Assembly: GCA_021464245.1 (NCBI GenBank)
Contig: JADCRB010000048.1
Location: 942,283 to 1,006,282 of the forward strand
Origin: Carallia brachiata
Taxonomy: Eukaryota; Streptophyta; Magnoliopsida; Malpighiales; Rhizophoraceae
Direction of reading: 5' to 3'
Length of the DNA stretch: 64,000 bases
The notes under the pieces were generated by a model. That model was not told the DNA's origin, did not search any database, and saw nothing but the letters and a program-made list of their open reading frames with translations. The position numbers were made by a program, and so were the translations under genes. Numbering within the stretch: the first letter of the stretch is position 1; every line of letters starts with the position of its first letter. Below are positions 37,373 to 48,957 of the stretch, piece after piece.

Positions 37373-40102
37373 TCAGACCACGCTGAATGCTGATTGTATG
37401 GTTGATGATACTCGGTTTGCCAGCGTTTGGGATGCGAATTGTTGGAGCTGCTTCTTAGCATCTATAAAGCACAAACAAAGTATTAAAATGTCACTGGCAG
37501 AAAACAAGGTAAAAGGAAAAGGTATTGTGACAAATACTCCAAGCAGACAATAAAGCAAAAGCAATAACAAGTTCGTCTAGCACTCAGTATTCAAGTCAAG
37601 CTGCAAGGAAAGATTCGCAGGCATATATGATAGGTAGTGCCATTAATCATTTCCAAAAGCCTAAAACGAGGCCAAATTGAGGATAGCATGAAATCGAGTG
37701 AACTCACCAAACAGGCAGATATACGGTGCGAAATAGTGCAATCCTCGCTAGGAGACGTTAAATAGCCATACGGAAGCAGAAATTGAAGGATAAAACACAA
37801 CTGACAGCAAGTGCTATGCAGATACTGACTGACGTATGAGTTTCTAAAGTTCGAATTAGAAGTAACTAATTCAGTAGAATGACAGGTAGTGCTATGCAGT
37901 TGCTGACCTTGCCATTCAGTTAAATTCATATTTAATGTAATCATATTACCCTGTTCACAACCTTGTGCCTGATGTATGTGTTGTCATGTATGAGATACTG
38001 CGGAGACAATTTGTACGGCTATGCAACATAATTGAAATGAAACACATTCCTTTTGGTTTACAATATTCACTATGAAAAACACTGTTATTCATCACCTTAA
38101 GGCAGATTAGACATATGATGAAGAACCTTAACACATCTGGGAGGAAAGGGAAACAAAAAATGGCAAGACCAAACAAATTGTTCGCGCACCTTTGCGACAT
38201 TTGGTGAAACCAACAATGTTTGCTATGCTGAGCGTCAAACAAACTCCAATGACAAGGCAGTAATCTGCTTGGAACCTTATGAGAGAGAAAATTCCGAGCA
38301 CAACCCAAGCAACTGCCTAAAAAATGGCTGTGAGATTAGTCGTGGGAAAGATACAGATAATGTACTCACAAACACAAAGGATTAATTGATTAACTAGATG
38401 TCAAGGGATAACTAATAGAATTAAAGCATATTCAAACACACTGTCTATAGCTAACCACTATATTTAAAAGCCCATCAGCTTTACATGTCATGCATCTTGT
38501 TTTGTCCTTATTTCCCTATGTAATTTCAGCTTCAACGTAGATCTCATCTTACACAAGATTTTGGTAACAAATAACAGACATTTTTTATCAGTCTCTCACA
38601 GCTGTCTAGTCATAAAAAAAATTTCACGCAACGCAAACTTACAATAAATATGACATGCCAAGGGTACAGGTCATGCTCTAACATGCCGTAATCAAATCCT
38701 TTATACTTACCGTCAAATAAAGACTCCACCAGAACAACCATGAATCTTTCTTGTTTAGCCGGGCCAGAGACTACAGTAGAAACAGTATAAAGTTGCATGA
38801 GATTTCGGTAACAACAGTTGGAAAGCAAAGATCTTTGTGTGATTTGAGAGAATAGAAAGGACACGAATGGTCAATAGGACTACAATTTAATTTGCACTAA
38901 CCTCTTGGTCAAGGGATTCAAATTTCCAGACGCTCTCACCCAAGTCATTGATTTCATTCCACCACCTAAGACCAACTAAGATGCGACCACTCACATTCTT
39001 AACCACCCAAAAATCAAGCGCAGCGAGGAGAACAGTCACCACAAAAATGATGACAAAGTTATTAACAAAGAGAGCAGAAAGTATGTAAAATGCCAAAGCT
39101 GTAGCCTGCCATAGACAGCACAGAAGAATCAGTGGAGTTAACACAGTTCATAGAGCTAAACTCACAGATACAACTGAACATGGCATACCTTGAAAAGAAC
39201 ATGAAAAAAGCACGTCTTTGGATTTGCATAGTTTTCACCGGGAGGCTGTCGAGAAGAATTAGCAATTACTATCTGAGGAATAACAAGTTATGAAATTTGC
39301 TTTCTTACTTGAAAATCAACGATATGTCCTTTTCCTAAAAGGCTTCACAATTTAATATGTGCTTTTTCCTCTGTCTGTTCATTAACAAGATAACTGCTTT
39401 CTTTTAACAGAATCAAAACTACTAGAGAACTCTGGTTCAGAAATCCCAAAATCAGGTTAATTATCACTCCAAAATTCTAGTCACTAATTGGACAACACAG
39501 ATCATAGAAAGGTGGTTTGGTTGCAAATGATCAACCACAAAGCGTCTAATCCGATACCCTCTTAATTTTTTTTCCAATTGGCACCCCATAAAGTACAAAA
39601 AGATAAACAAAGGAAATAACCCGTCTTCCAAATAAGTCCTTGTTTTTTTTCTTCGTTATAACTACCAACGTAACTCTTAGTGCAGCTTTGCTCGTTCTCC
39701 GACAATAAGTCATTTGCCTTTTGGAGCTTTACAGCATCTAATTATAAACGTTGAATTTGGAAGATGAGTGACGGAAATGATCGGAATCTCGCGTATTTGA
39801 AAACCGAGAAACATCGGGCCTTCTGAAGACCCAGAAAATTTGCTTTTTTCTACATGGGCCTATCTATTTCTTTCTTTTTTCTTATTCTTGTCTCTCCTAT
39901 CCTTTAATCAGTCTCTCTCTGTTTTTTTGTTTTTCCGGGTACCAAACAAAAGTACTGAGGATCTCGGAATCCTCAGAGAAAAAGCAGATCTAGTTCTAAC
40001 TACTAACATAAGACTATATATATAGAAAGCGACAAAAAGATATATAATTAATGAGGGAACAACGAAAAGAGAGTAATTAAAGATCACCTGGTTGAGATCC
40101 AT
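37373..40102 (-). CDS. ECH: ECHIDNA, TVP23-like trans-Golgi network membrane protein
   Basis: Six minus-strand exons: 40102-40088, 39245-39189, 39105-38902, 38770-38711, 38316-38190, 37461-37373. The intact frame gives 183 aa, close to the family's usual length. ECHIDNA works with YIP4 proteins in trans-Golgi secretion needed for cell elongation. The tiny first exon encodes MDLNQ and exon 2 encodes PPGENYANPKTCFFHVLFK. The membrane segments are ALAFYILSALFVNNFVIIF, VVTVLLAALDFWVV, a WLFWWSLYLT/AVAWVVLGIFSLI stretch and YCLVIGVCLTLSIANIVGF. The family hallmark VGLRWWNEINDLGESVWKFE lies between them, and the C terminus is KKQLQQFASQTLANR. Intron 1 is about 840 bases. All splice sites are canonical, and there are no frame breaks. 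Confidence 0.96.
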
Positions 40103-40360
40103 CTTTGATCTTGATCTAGAGTTAGATATCCAAACTCAGAAATGGCTTCTGAGGGTGGGTTTTAGGACTATTCTTCTGTTAATAAAAACATAAAAAACAC
40201 GTAAAGCTTCAGGCTTCTCCCTTTGCTTGGGCTTTTAATTCCAGAGAAGGATCAGAGAGTCTCTCAAGAGTCTGGAATATCCATTCCAACGCTAAGGTTA
40301 AGCAGCTGTGTCTTTGTAATGTAGCCGGTGGTTTTTGGCAATGCATTAAGGCAGAAATGA

Positions 40361-41380
40361 TGCGTTTGGTATACAGATTGTACAGTACGGTATAGGATAA
40401 AATAAATTAATATAGTATAGAATAAATTAGATTACTAGTTTATATTATATTAAATGTTATTAAATAGTATCGAATAATTATTCAATATAATGTTTGGATG
40501 ATATGAGATAGAATAGTATAATATATCAAAATTATTTTTTTACCTTTAAAAATAATTAATTTATATTTACTATTAATTTTAATCTTCTTATTAAAAATAA
40601 TTAAAATTAAGTAATGAAATTAATATTTATTTTATATGTTATTATACATTATACTGTTTATAATTTTTTAATTTTGTATAAAAAATATTTTTTAAAATTA
40701 AATATTAATTTTATTAATACAACTAAATTTTAAAATATAAAAAAAAGATTAATATTTTTTTAATTTTTTGAGGAAAAATTAAATAATTTTAAAAGATAAA
40801 TTTTCGAATTTATATAAAAAAAAGAATGAATGAGCACGAGAGAGAGAGAGAGAGAGACTGAGGAGAGAGAAAGGAAGGGAGGAAGGAAGAGAGAGGGAGG
40901 AGAGAGAAAAGAAGGGAAGAAGGAGGAGGGAGGGGAGAAAAAGGGAAGAGAGAGAGATGAGGAGTGAGAAAGAGAGAAGAGGGAGGAGAGAGAAAGGAAT
41001 GAGAGAGAGACGAGGAGTGAGAAAGGGGAGGGAGGAGAGAGAAAGGAAAGAGGGAGGAGAGAGAAAGGAAAGAGAGAAGGGAAGAGAGAGAATATGGGAG
41101 AGAAATGAATTTTTTAAATTTTATGTTAATTTTTTAAAAAATATTTAAAATTTATTTTAATTAAGAGGATATTTTAGTAAATATATAATTTATTAATACT
41201 AATTCATGATGTGAGATAAACTATCCCATAAGAATTAGATGGATAGTATTATCTCATATTCATTGGATAATAAGCTCACACTAGCCTATCATATACTTAT
41301 TTTATTAACCAACCAAACATTGATTAAGATGAGATAGTTGGCTATTAGTCTATCATATCCTATCGCATGAAACAAACGCA
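40361..41380. mobile_element. MITE-like element with TGCGTTTG termini and GA-rich core
   Basis: TGCGTTTG (40361-40368) and CAAACGCA (41373-41380) are perfect inverted ends. GATAGGATA-type words and AATGTTTGG recur in inverted orientation inside both ends. The arms are AT-rich and flank a purine core (40838-41099). No target-site duplication is clear. Confidence 0.45.
40838..41099 (+). repeat. Purine-only GA-rich tract
   Basis: About 260 bases are nearly pure A/G on the plus strand, made of degenerate GAGA, GGAGAGAGAAAGGA and GGAAGA units. The open frame across it is an artefact of composition. The tract could form triplex DNA and bind GAGA-type factors. Confidence 0.85.
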
Positions 41381-43239
41381 CCCAGAGTTCCTTAGGAAGT
41401 CCCGAGAAAAAGAGAGAGAAACACGGCAGGCCTTGTCTGTCACTCCTGTGTCTTTAATAAGAGAATGGATTGTTCTCTCTCGCAAGCCCACAGCATGCGT
41501 CTGTTAACAAATTTGGGCCTCTCTACTACCGAAATCCACATTTGCCTTGCCAAACAAAGCCTCCTATTGGAACTGATTTGGACCCATAAGGATTAACGCG
41601 GGATCACAGCAAAGAAAAGGAGAAGACAAAACTACCGGCCCTGGCCCTGGCCCTGGCTACGTTTCTAAAAATTGTGATTTAGCGGTTGTTCCTTATCATG
41701 ACATAATTATAGGCTGCCTTTTATATGGAGATATTCTTTTATATGGAGATATTCAATGGAGTTAATTTTTTTTTTTTTGAGTTTTTTCAAATTCAAATTA
41801 ATTGGTTGGGAGAGGAAGAAATTATTGGGGGAGATTGTATATTGTCAATATCGATTGAGTTACAAATTCATTGTTCAATGGAATTAAACTTATATTTATA
41901 GAGTTTTTTTTATTGTGATTGACGCAATAATTTTTTAGCGAAAGTGTGGATATTAACCTTTTGTCTATCTATCTAGAACAAAAAAAAAAAAAAAACTTCA
42001 AAAAATGTTAGAAAGGGCCAGCCATTGCTTGGTGCCAAATCCCTATTCCTAATTATAATCAGAACAATAACATAAGACATTCAAGCTAACATTTTAAGTT
42101 CAGTGACTGTTGTAAAGTCCTACATCAAAATTGCGATCAGCCTGTAAATGGAAGGTCTTAATTAATTAATTAATGCCACCGACAATTTTAAACTATGTAT
42201 CAGCGGCTAAGTTTAAGGGAGAAAGAGAAATCTCATGCTTTAACACATCTATAGAATCCGGCCATCATCAGATGAATTCCTTCTCAAGCCAGAGCCAATG
42301 CGAAGAGGTCATAAACACCAAATCGGAATTGAAATCCAAACTTTCCCACCCATCTCTTCATAGAAAAGGAAAATAAATCTTTTCTTTTTTACTTTTTGAG
42401 TCTTATCATTTATGTTTGTTCGGAATAAATCATACTTTACATATTCCATTTTGAGTACTTGCTTCCTTTGCCATAACATTGTTTGCTCTACCGGTTTGGA
42501 AGATGGTTAAAATTAAGGTGCAGAGAAAGAAGTAACTAATCTTTGAAATTTACACCCCTTGATTATATTTCTTTGCTTCTTTTTTCAACTTTTTACTATT
42601 TCTCGGCTCTTTCGTAGCTACTCTGAAGTTACTTCTATTTTTTAGTACGATGATCATGAAAGCATCTCTGCAAATATGTCAACAAGAATCTTCATATGAT
42701 TGATCAGAATATTTTTGTTCTAAAAACAATTATTGAGAGGAGTAATAACATCCATTCTGATTAAATATCATACGTCCCCAATAAAGTTAGAAGGAAAAAT
42801 AAAATTAAAAAGAAATGAGAACATTTTATTAAATAAAGCCTTTCCTAATTTAATTCAATTTTTATTCTTTTTTAATGCATTCTTTACAATTCATGATATG
42901 GATGAATAACATTATTCTTATTGAAAGATTGTCTCATCGTATCACAATTCAATAGGTAATAATATTAGAAAATCACAAATTTAACAGAAAATGAAATTAA
43001 AAAATCACTTTTAATAGAGTTTGAAATAAAAAAAATCCCCTAAAATGTTAAAAAGTAATTAAACGGAGAAAATACGCACGATATCATCTAAAAATATTTC
43101 TAATGGTAAGGAACCAACTAACAAAACTGAAACATAGATATATGTACCCTTCATAGTCAGATTCGCTCCGCTCAATCGGACCGTTGCTGCCGGCATTCTT
43201 AGACGCATGCGTTGCTCCCACCCGCCATCGCGACACTGA

Positions 43240-44127
43240 GGGAGTGTTTAGTTTTGCATTTTAAGGGAGTTGTTGTTGTTGTTGCTGTTGCTATTTTGAA
43301 AAATAAGATTTAATGTGTCTGGTTAATTTTTTAATCAGCAGTTGATTGCTGATAGAAGGCTCTAAAAAACAAAAAGCAACCCCCGACCATTTTTTTAGGG
43401 TAAAATTTTAGAGGTGCATATGCATTTTATTTTCAAAAAGTAGAGAGATGAGTATTTGGTAAACTTTTTTATTCCGTTATTTAATTCTACTTATTTATTT
43501 ATATGACTCTCTAATAGTTGATTGAAAAGCAATTCAAAACTATTTTTTACTGTTTATTATGTTACTTTTCACTTTTTAATATTAATAATAATTTATATGA
43601 ACTAAATTGCCCTTATAAAATATTTATATAATTTTCTTATATTTTTTTACCTACTACATGAATTAAATATATTAATCTATTTTATTAATATTTGTATAAA
43701 CACAATATTATCTTTTTTCAACTATTCTTAAATAATATTTTTTTAATTTAATTTTATTTAATATTGACACTTAATAAAAATCTTAAATATTATATTTTTT
43801 ACCATCTAGTAAAAAATTAATTTTTTGGAAAAAGTTTAAAATTAAGTAAAAAAATTCTTAATATTATTTATAAAATATTATTCTAAAAATATAAAATTAT
43901 AAAATATAAAAATAAATTTTCTAATATGATATATTTATAGAAATTAGATTTCTAAATTAGACATTTTATTATTCAACAGTAACAGTAAATACAAAATTAA
44001 CCAAATATTTCATTAGTTTTATTAACAATCAGCAATAGAAAACAAGAATCAGAAATCAGTAATTAATAGCAGCAATCAGCAACAGCAATCAGTAACAACA
44101 ATATTTAACAGACAACTCAAACAACCC
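43240..44127. mobile_element. MITE-like element with GTTGTTGTT/AACAACAAC ends
   Basis: The left end reads GGGAGTGTTTAGTTTTGC followed by GTTGTTGTTGTTGCTGTTGC. The right end, read on the opposite strand, is GGGTTGTTTGAGTTGTC followed by GTTGTTACTGATTGCTGTTG. The inverted similarity runs well over 60 bases on each side. The interior is AT-rich and non-coding. The NAD(P)H dehydrogenase fragment lies about 230 bases to the right. Confidence 0.5.
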
Positions 44128-44360
44128 TTAATAAATCAGTAGCTAATAGGTTTTCTATGACTAAATTACCCTTAAAGTATTACCTTAATTTCAAGTCTTT
44201 TCTCTTCTTCTCCTACATGATTCTCTGATTTTGGCTTTTACGTTCTTGAAGATCTTTCAACTGCCATTTTAGGCCAATGTTCCGATCCACCTTCAGGGTT
44301 TTCTTCTGTACTTGAAAATTCTTTGATTGTCTCAACGAAGAATCTAATTTTTGTCTTTTT

Positions 44361-44650
44361 TTGGCAGAATTATCAAAAAAGTATGATTTATTTGTTTCCC
44401 TCTTTCATATCTGTTGCTCTAAAGCACTCAAATCTTCCATTAATCTAAAACCCATTTTGAAAAATCCATTTATTTATTTTTTTATAATTCTCTCTTCCAC
44501 TATTGCACCTACTCTATCCATCACTAAAGCCAGCGACCCACCGCACAAGTTTTCCAAGAAGAGAAGCTGAGGGTGGTGGTGTTGGGAACTGGGTGGGCAG
44601 GTAGTTGGCTTCTAAAGAATCATGGGTTATTGGGAAATTACTAGATTGAT
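44361..44650 (+). pseudogene. Fragment of a type II (alternative) NAD(P)H dehydrogenase
   Basis: One frame gives a leader-like stretch ending DPPHKFSKK. After a one-base shift near 44562 the next frame reads EKLRVVVLGTGWAGSWLLKN, then degenerates and stops near 44640. VVVLGTGWAG preceded by a basic residue is the FAD-binding Rossmann motif at the start of plant NDA/NDB alternative dehydrogenases, which bypass complex I in mitochondria. Nothing of the remaining 400 or so residues follows, so this is a truncated copy, probably placed here by duplication or transposition. The assignment rests on one motif and could be wrong. Confidence 0.5.
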
Positions 44651-46080
44651 TTTATAGAAAGGTAATTTTATCAATTTTGAATGCATTAAGTGATGCCTTT
44701 TCAGTGAACTGAATCATTGATTTAGACGTGAGACTCTTATTTTGTTTAGCAGTTATTTGGCTCAATTACAATGTGCATACAAGGTAATTGCGCTTTTACG
44801 AAAAAAGCAAAAGTTGCTGAGTTTGGAGTTATAGTAGCTTGTTGGTGATAAATGACAAAGAAAGAGATTGATGAACGCTATAACGAATTGTGTCTTAAGG
44901 TTTTCATGTTCCATTTATTTATTTGTTTATGCTCAACTTAGTTTTATCTTCTGTTTTTTTTTTCCTTTGTGTTAAGCTGATAAGTCTTGCACAATATGTG
45001 AGTTTTCATGTGCACGTACATTTGACTTTACTTAAATGCCGATAGAGTAGAGCGATATACCGAATTTTCCTAACCCAAAAATGCCAAATGCTAAGGAAGT
45101 TAGATGCCTCATTCAAGTTACTAGCAATAATCAATTGTTATCTGTGACACTTTTTTTTTTAATTTTTTTGAAAAAGTGCTTTCTGTGACACTTGAACAAG
45201 ATAAAAATGATGTTGTGAGGTAGACAAAAAGATCTTAATATTCTGTTGATTGAAGTATTCAAGTTGCAGTCCACGCAAACATGTTGGTTAAGCATCCTTT
45301 TTTTTTTCCTCAAATGAAGCAATACATCATTAGAATAAGATTAAAGTAAAAATAAAATATCTAAAATAATTATTTTATTATTTAAACAATAATACTAATG
45401 TGAATATAATTAAATATTATAAATTTATTTTAATAATTAATATTAATAATAATATAATAATTAATAATTAATAAAAATAATTAAAAATTAAAAATAACAA
45501 TAATAATTAACAACAAGAAACCAAGGGGCTCTTAGCATCGTTGAGGGCAGCATCAGTTTAGAGTTAGACAGTTAACACGCAGTTGGACATTTGTGGTCCC
45601 CATCAGTACTTGTGCCACTTTCCCATGTGGCCCAATCAGGGTTAGACTCGTGTTTAGTTATGTGAGGGCCGGGTCTTTTGAATGGGTGTGGCAGTTAAAC
45701 TGCTAAATGATTTTTAAACTGTTAATAAAAAAAAAAAAAAGTCTACGTGGAAAAAAAGTAGGAAGCCGGAATCAGTGTTGGTATTGTGTGAGTCTCATGT
45801 TTTTTTTTGAAAAAATTTATAATTTATTTGTAGTTTAACAAAAATGTGTAAAAGAGATAATAACATACGTATATAATTATTAAAAAAATTATTACTTACT
45901 TATACAATTATTAAAAAAAATTATATACATGGTGGCCACATTAATGTCTCCCCTAAATCCATCTATTTCTTGTGCCTATAGCTGCACCGTTTCTAATTAA
46001 AATAAGAGTAAATAAGGCACTTTTACTGTCGCCCTTACCTTCTTTTTGGTAAATTTGTCAAATGTATATATATATATATA

Positions 46081-46584
46081 TAGGGATAAATATTTTTAAG
46101 GTCCTAAACCTTTAGATTTTTTTACGTTTGAGTCCTAAACCTTTTTAACATTTCATTTGAGTCCTAAATTTTTTAATTTTTTACTATATCAGTCCTTTAA
46201 ATTACGAAAAGTAGTCAATCTATTAATAAGTGAGTTTAATTTAATAAAAATCATTTAAAAAAACTTAAATACATGAGTTAAATATTTTTTTCATCAACAA
46301 AATATGCATATTAAATATTTTTTTAATCAACAAATATACGAATTAAATAGGCAACACGTATATTTTTTTATAAAAAAGACATTCAATTCATATATTTAAT
46401 CTTTTTTAAATAATTTTTTGTAAAGTTAAAATTATTTTTTAATAGATTGATCACTTTTGTTAAACAGAGGGACTAATTTGGTAGAAAATCAAAAAGTTTA
46501 GGACTCAAATGAAATGTCAAAAAGATTTAGAACTTAAACGTAAAAAAACCTAAAGGTTTAGGACTAAAAAAATCATTATCCCTA
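46081..46584. mobile_element. Fold-back element with about 150-bp terminal inverted repeats
   Basis: TAGGGATAAATATTTTT at the left is mirrored by TAGGGATAATGATTTTTT on the opposite strand at the right. The match continues for about 145 bases through repeated AGTCCTAAAC, TTTACGTTTGAGT, CATTTCATTTGAGTCC and AGTCAATCTATTAA words. A short AT-rich loop separates the arms. Both ends abut TA repeats, so the target may be TA. It has no coding capacity and is best described as a MITE or fold-back transposon. Confidence 0.8.
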
Positions 46585-46923
46585 TATATATATATAGAGG
46601 ATTGATGAGAATATCAAAAATAATTATGGGGAGATTCTTTCATCGTATTACACTCCACTAGGAAATAAGATTAGAAAATCACACACAATATCCCTTATAG
46701 GAGTAGTGAGGAGATATTCTTTTACTCAAGTTTAGATTTTTTCTTGAATAAAAAGGAAAATTCAAACAATACCATATATATATATATAATGATAATTATT
46801 ATATACAATATAGAGTTAGGGACTGGGCCTGCCCTTGGGTAGTTGCGTAGCTCAGAATCAACACGCATTCTTTAGGAAAATCTTTTAAATAAATAAGTTG
46901 CAACGAAGTATCCGCCCAGTTCC

Positions 46924-46930
46924 TATATAT
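46924..46930 (+). promoter_or_regulatory. TATA box of galactinol synthase
   Basis: TATATAT in the context CCTATATATGTAC lies about 250 bases before the ATG at 47175. The sequence from about 46955 looks like a long C/T-rich and A-rich 5' UTR. Assignment is by sequence and position only. Confidence 0.45.
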
Positions 46931-47174
46931 GTACACCCTCGCCCCGTCTTGCCCAAAGACCCACCATAGCAGAGCAGAGCTTCAAAGATTTCAACCAAAA
47001 CTTACAGAGCTTCAGTTGTCTCTCTTTCTTTACAAGCACACTTTGTCTTTTCCATTCTTAAACAAAAGGCCTTAAAACACATTTTTCTTTTAATATTAAT
47101 TAAACGTACGCCTTTTTTACAAAGCACAGATTGTTTGCTTCATTACACTAATTAATACCACGCAAAGATTTGCC

Positions 47175-48957
47175 ATGCTCCCAACTGATATCACTGCAGC
47201 ACTTGCCACCGGGAAGCAGGCTAGCATGTCAAACTTTGCGTATGTGACGTTTTTGGCTGGTGATGGTGACTACATAAAGGGTGTTGTGGGGCTGGCCAAG
47301 GGATTGAGGAAGGTGAATACAAAGTACCCACTTGTGGTGGCGATCTTGCCTGATGTTCCTGAGGAGCACCGCAAGATTCTGGTCTCTCAGGGATGCATTG
47401 TCAGAGAGATCGAGCCTCTGCACCCGCCTGAGAACCAGACCCGGTTTGCCATGCCTTATTATGTCATCAACTATTCCAAGCTCCGTATTTGGGAGGTATG
47501 TATATATGTATACTTTCTTCATTGGCCTTGTCATTTTCTGAAAAAAAAACAAATGATGGGTCTTTTTCTTTTTTACTGCTCTTGATCTGTTGTTCCGTCT
47601 TTTTTTCAAATAATAAAAAAAAAAAAACTTTTTCAGTTTCTACTTGTTCTGTCTTTTTTTCCTGAAAGGGGTTTGGGGGTTGGTAATTTTTCCTTCTGAT
47701 TGTTTCTTTTAATGCATTCTCCTTGTTAGCCCATCAAACAAAACAGGGGATATTAAGTTAGTTATTCGTTGGGTGTAAAAAGAACAAGTACCAAACATTT
47801 GATTAAATAAATGGATTTGAAAAGAATCATTGCTTTTTTTTTTTTGCAGTTTGTTGAATACAGCAAGATGATCTATTTGGATGGTGACATCCAAGTATTT
47901 GATAACATTGACCACCTCTTTGACCTGTCGGATGGGTACTTTTATGGTGTGATGGACTGTTTCTGTGAGAAAACATGGAGCTTCTCTACACAGTACAAGA
48001 TTGGCTACTGCCAACAGTGCCCTGATAGAGTCAAATGGCCTGCCGAGTTGGGACCTAAGCCCGGCCTTTACTTCAATGCTGGCATGTTCGTTTTTGAGCC
48101 CAGTATTCCCACTTATGATGATCTCTTGAAGACTGTCCAAGTCACCACCCCCACCCTTTTTGCTGAGCAGGTATCTAAAAAAATAATAACAAAATTCTTG
48201 TTCAAAATTGTCACAGGTTTCCATCATATTTGGAAATATTATCACTACATGAACATACTTCCTAATCGTATCTATTCAAACTCTGTCTTTTTTACTTTTT
48301 AATTAAAAATTAAATCATAACTATATTTATTATTACTTGAAACATATTTAATATTATTTTGATCTTTAATTTAGAAAAAAAAATTTCTTTTTTTTGTCTA
48401 ATGCAGTATGCTTGGAATATAATCAGGGAGTATGTCCATAAAGTTTTTCTCATTTGGAAATTTGATACGCTAATTTGTTGTGGCAGGACTTCTTGAATAT
48501 GTATTTCAAGGACATTTTCAAGCCACTTCCTCCAGTTTATAACCTTGTCCTGGCCATGTTGTGGCGCCATCCAGAGACCTTTGAACTTGACCAAGTCAAA
48601 GTCGCTCACTATTGTGCTGCTGTAAGTATCTGCCAACTTTTATCTTTTTCTTTAACCCAAAGCACATTCTTAAACTGTGTTAAGTTTAATCTTGATTGTC
48701 TTGTTTACACACAGGGGTCTAAGCCATGGAGGTTCACTGGGAAAGAAGTGAACATGGACAGGGAAGACATACAAATGCTTGTGAAGAAATGGTGGGACAT
48801 ATACAATGATGAGTCCTTGCACTGCAACAAGACTCCGCCTGATGCTGCTGCTTCTGCTCATGGTGGTGGAGATGAAGCCAAGGTGCAGCCAATCTTGGCC
48901 TCCCTGTCGGAGGAGGCTGGCGTTGGACATTACGTTAACGCCCCATCTGCTGCTTAG
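47175..48957 (+). CDS. GolS: Galactinol synthase (GT8 family)
   Basis: Four exons, 47175-47495, 47850-48170, 48487-48621 and 48715-48957, encode 339 aa with an intact frame. The enzyme joins galactose from UDP-galactose to myo-inositol, the committed step of raffinose-family oligosaccharide synthesis. It is a soluble cytosolic enzyme often induced by cold, drought or heat. AYVTFLAGDGDYIKGVVGLA opens the GT8 fold. HPPENQ is at about residues 83-88. The metal-binding DxD is in IYLDGDIQVFDNIDHLF (residues 118-120). NAGMFVFEPS and HYCAAGSKPWRFTG follow, and the protein ends in the hallmark APSAA pentapeptide. The intron ahead of each exon has a clear pyrimidine tract and AG. I cannot say which paralogue it is, but its neighbours match Arabidopsis GolS3. 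Confidence 0.97.

Larger units (their letters stand above)
40103..47174. other. Seven-kilobase gene-poor, repeat-rich interval
   Basis: The only coding trace is the NAD(P)H dehydrogenase fragment at 44361-44650. The rest holds two large MITE-like elements, a GA-rich tract, a long-inverted-repeat element (46081-46584) and the galactinol synthase promoter. Its length and repeat load set it apart from the gene-dense left half of the window. Confidence 0.65.

Noticed and set aside
40957..41148. 63-codon Arg/Glu/Gly-rich open frame
   Set aside because: It is a translation of the GA-rich simple repeat.
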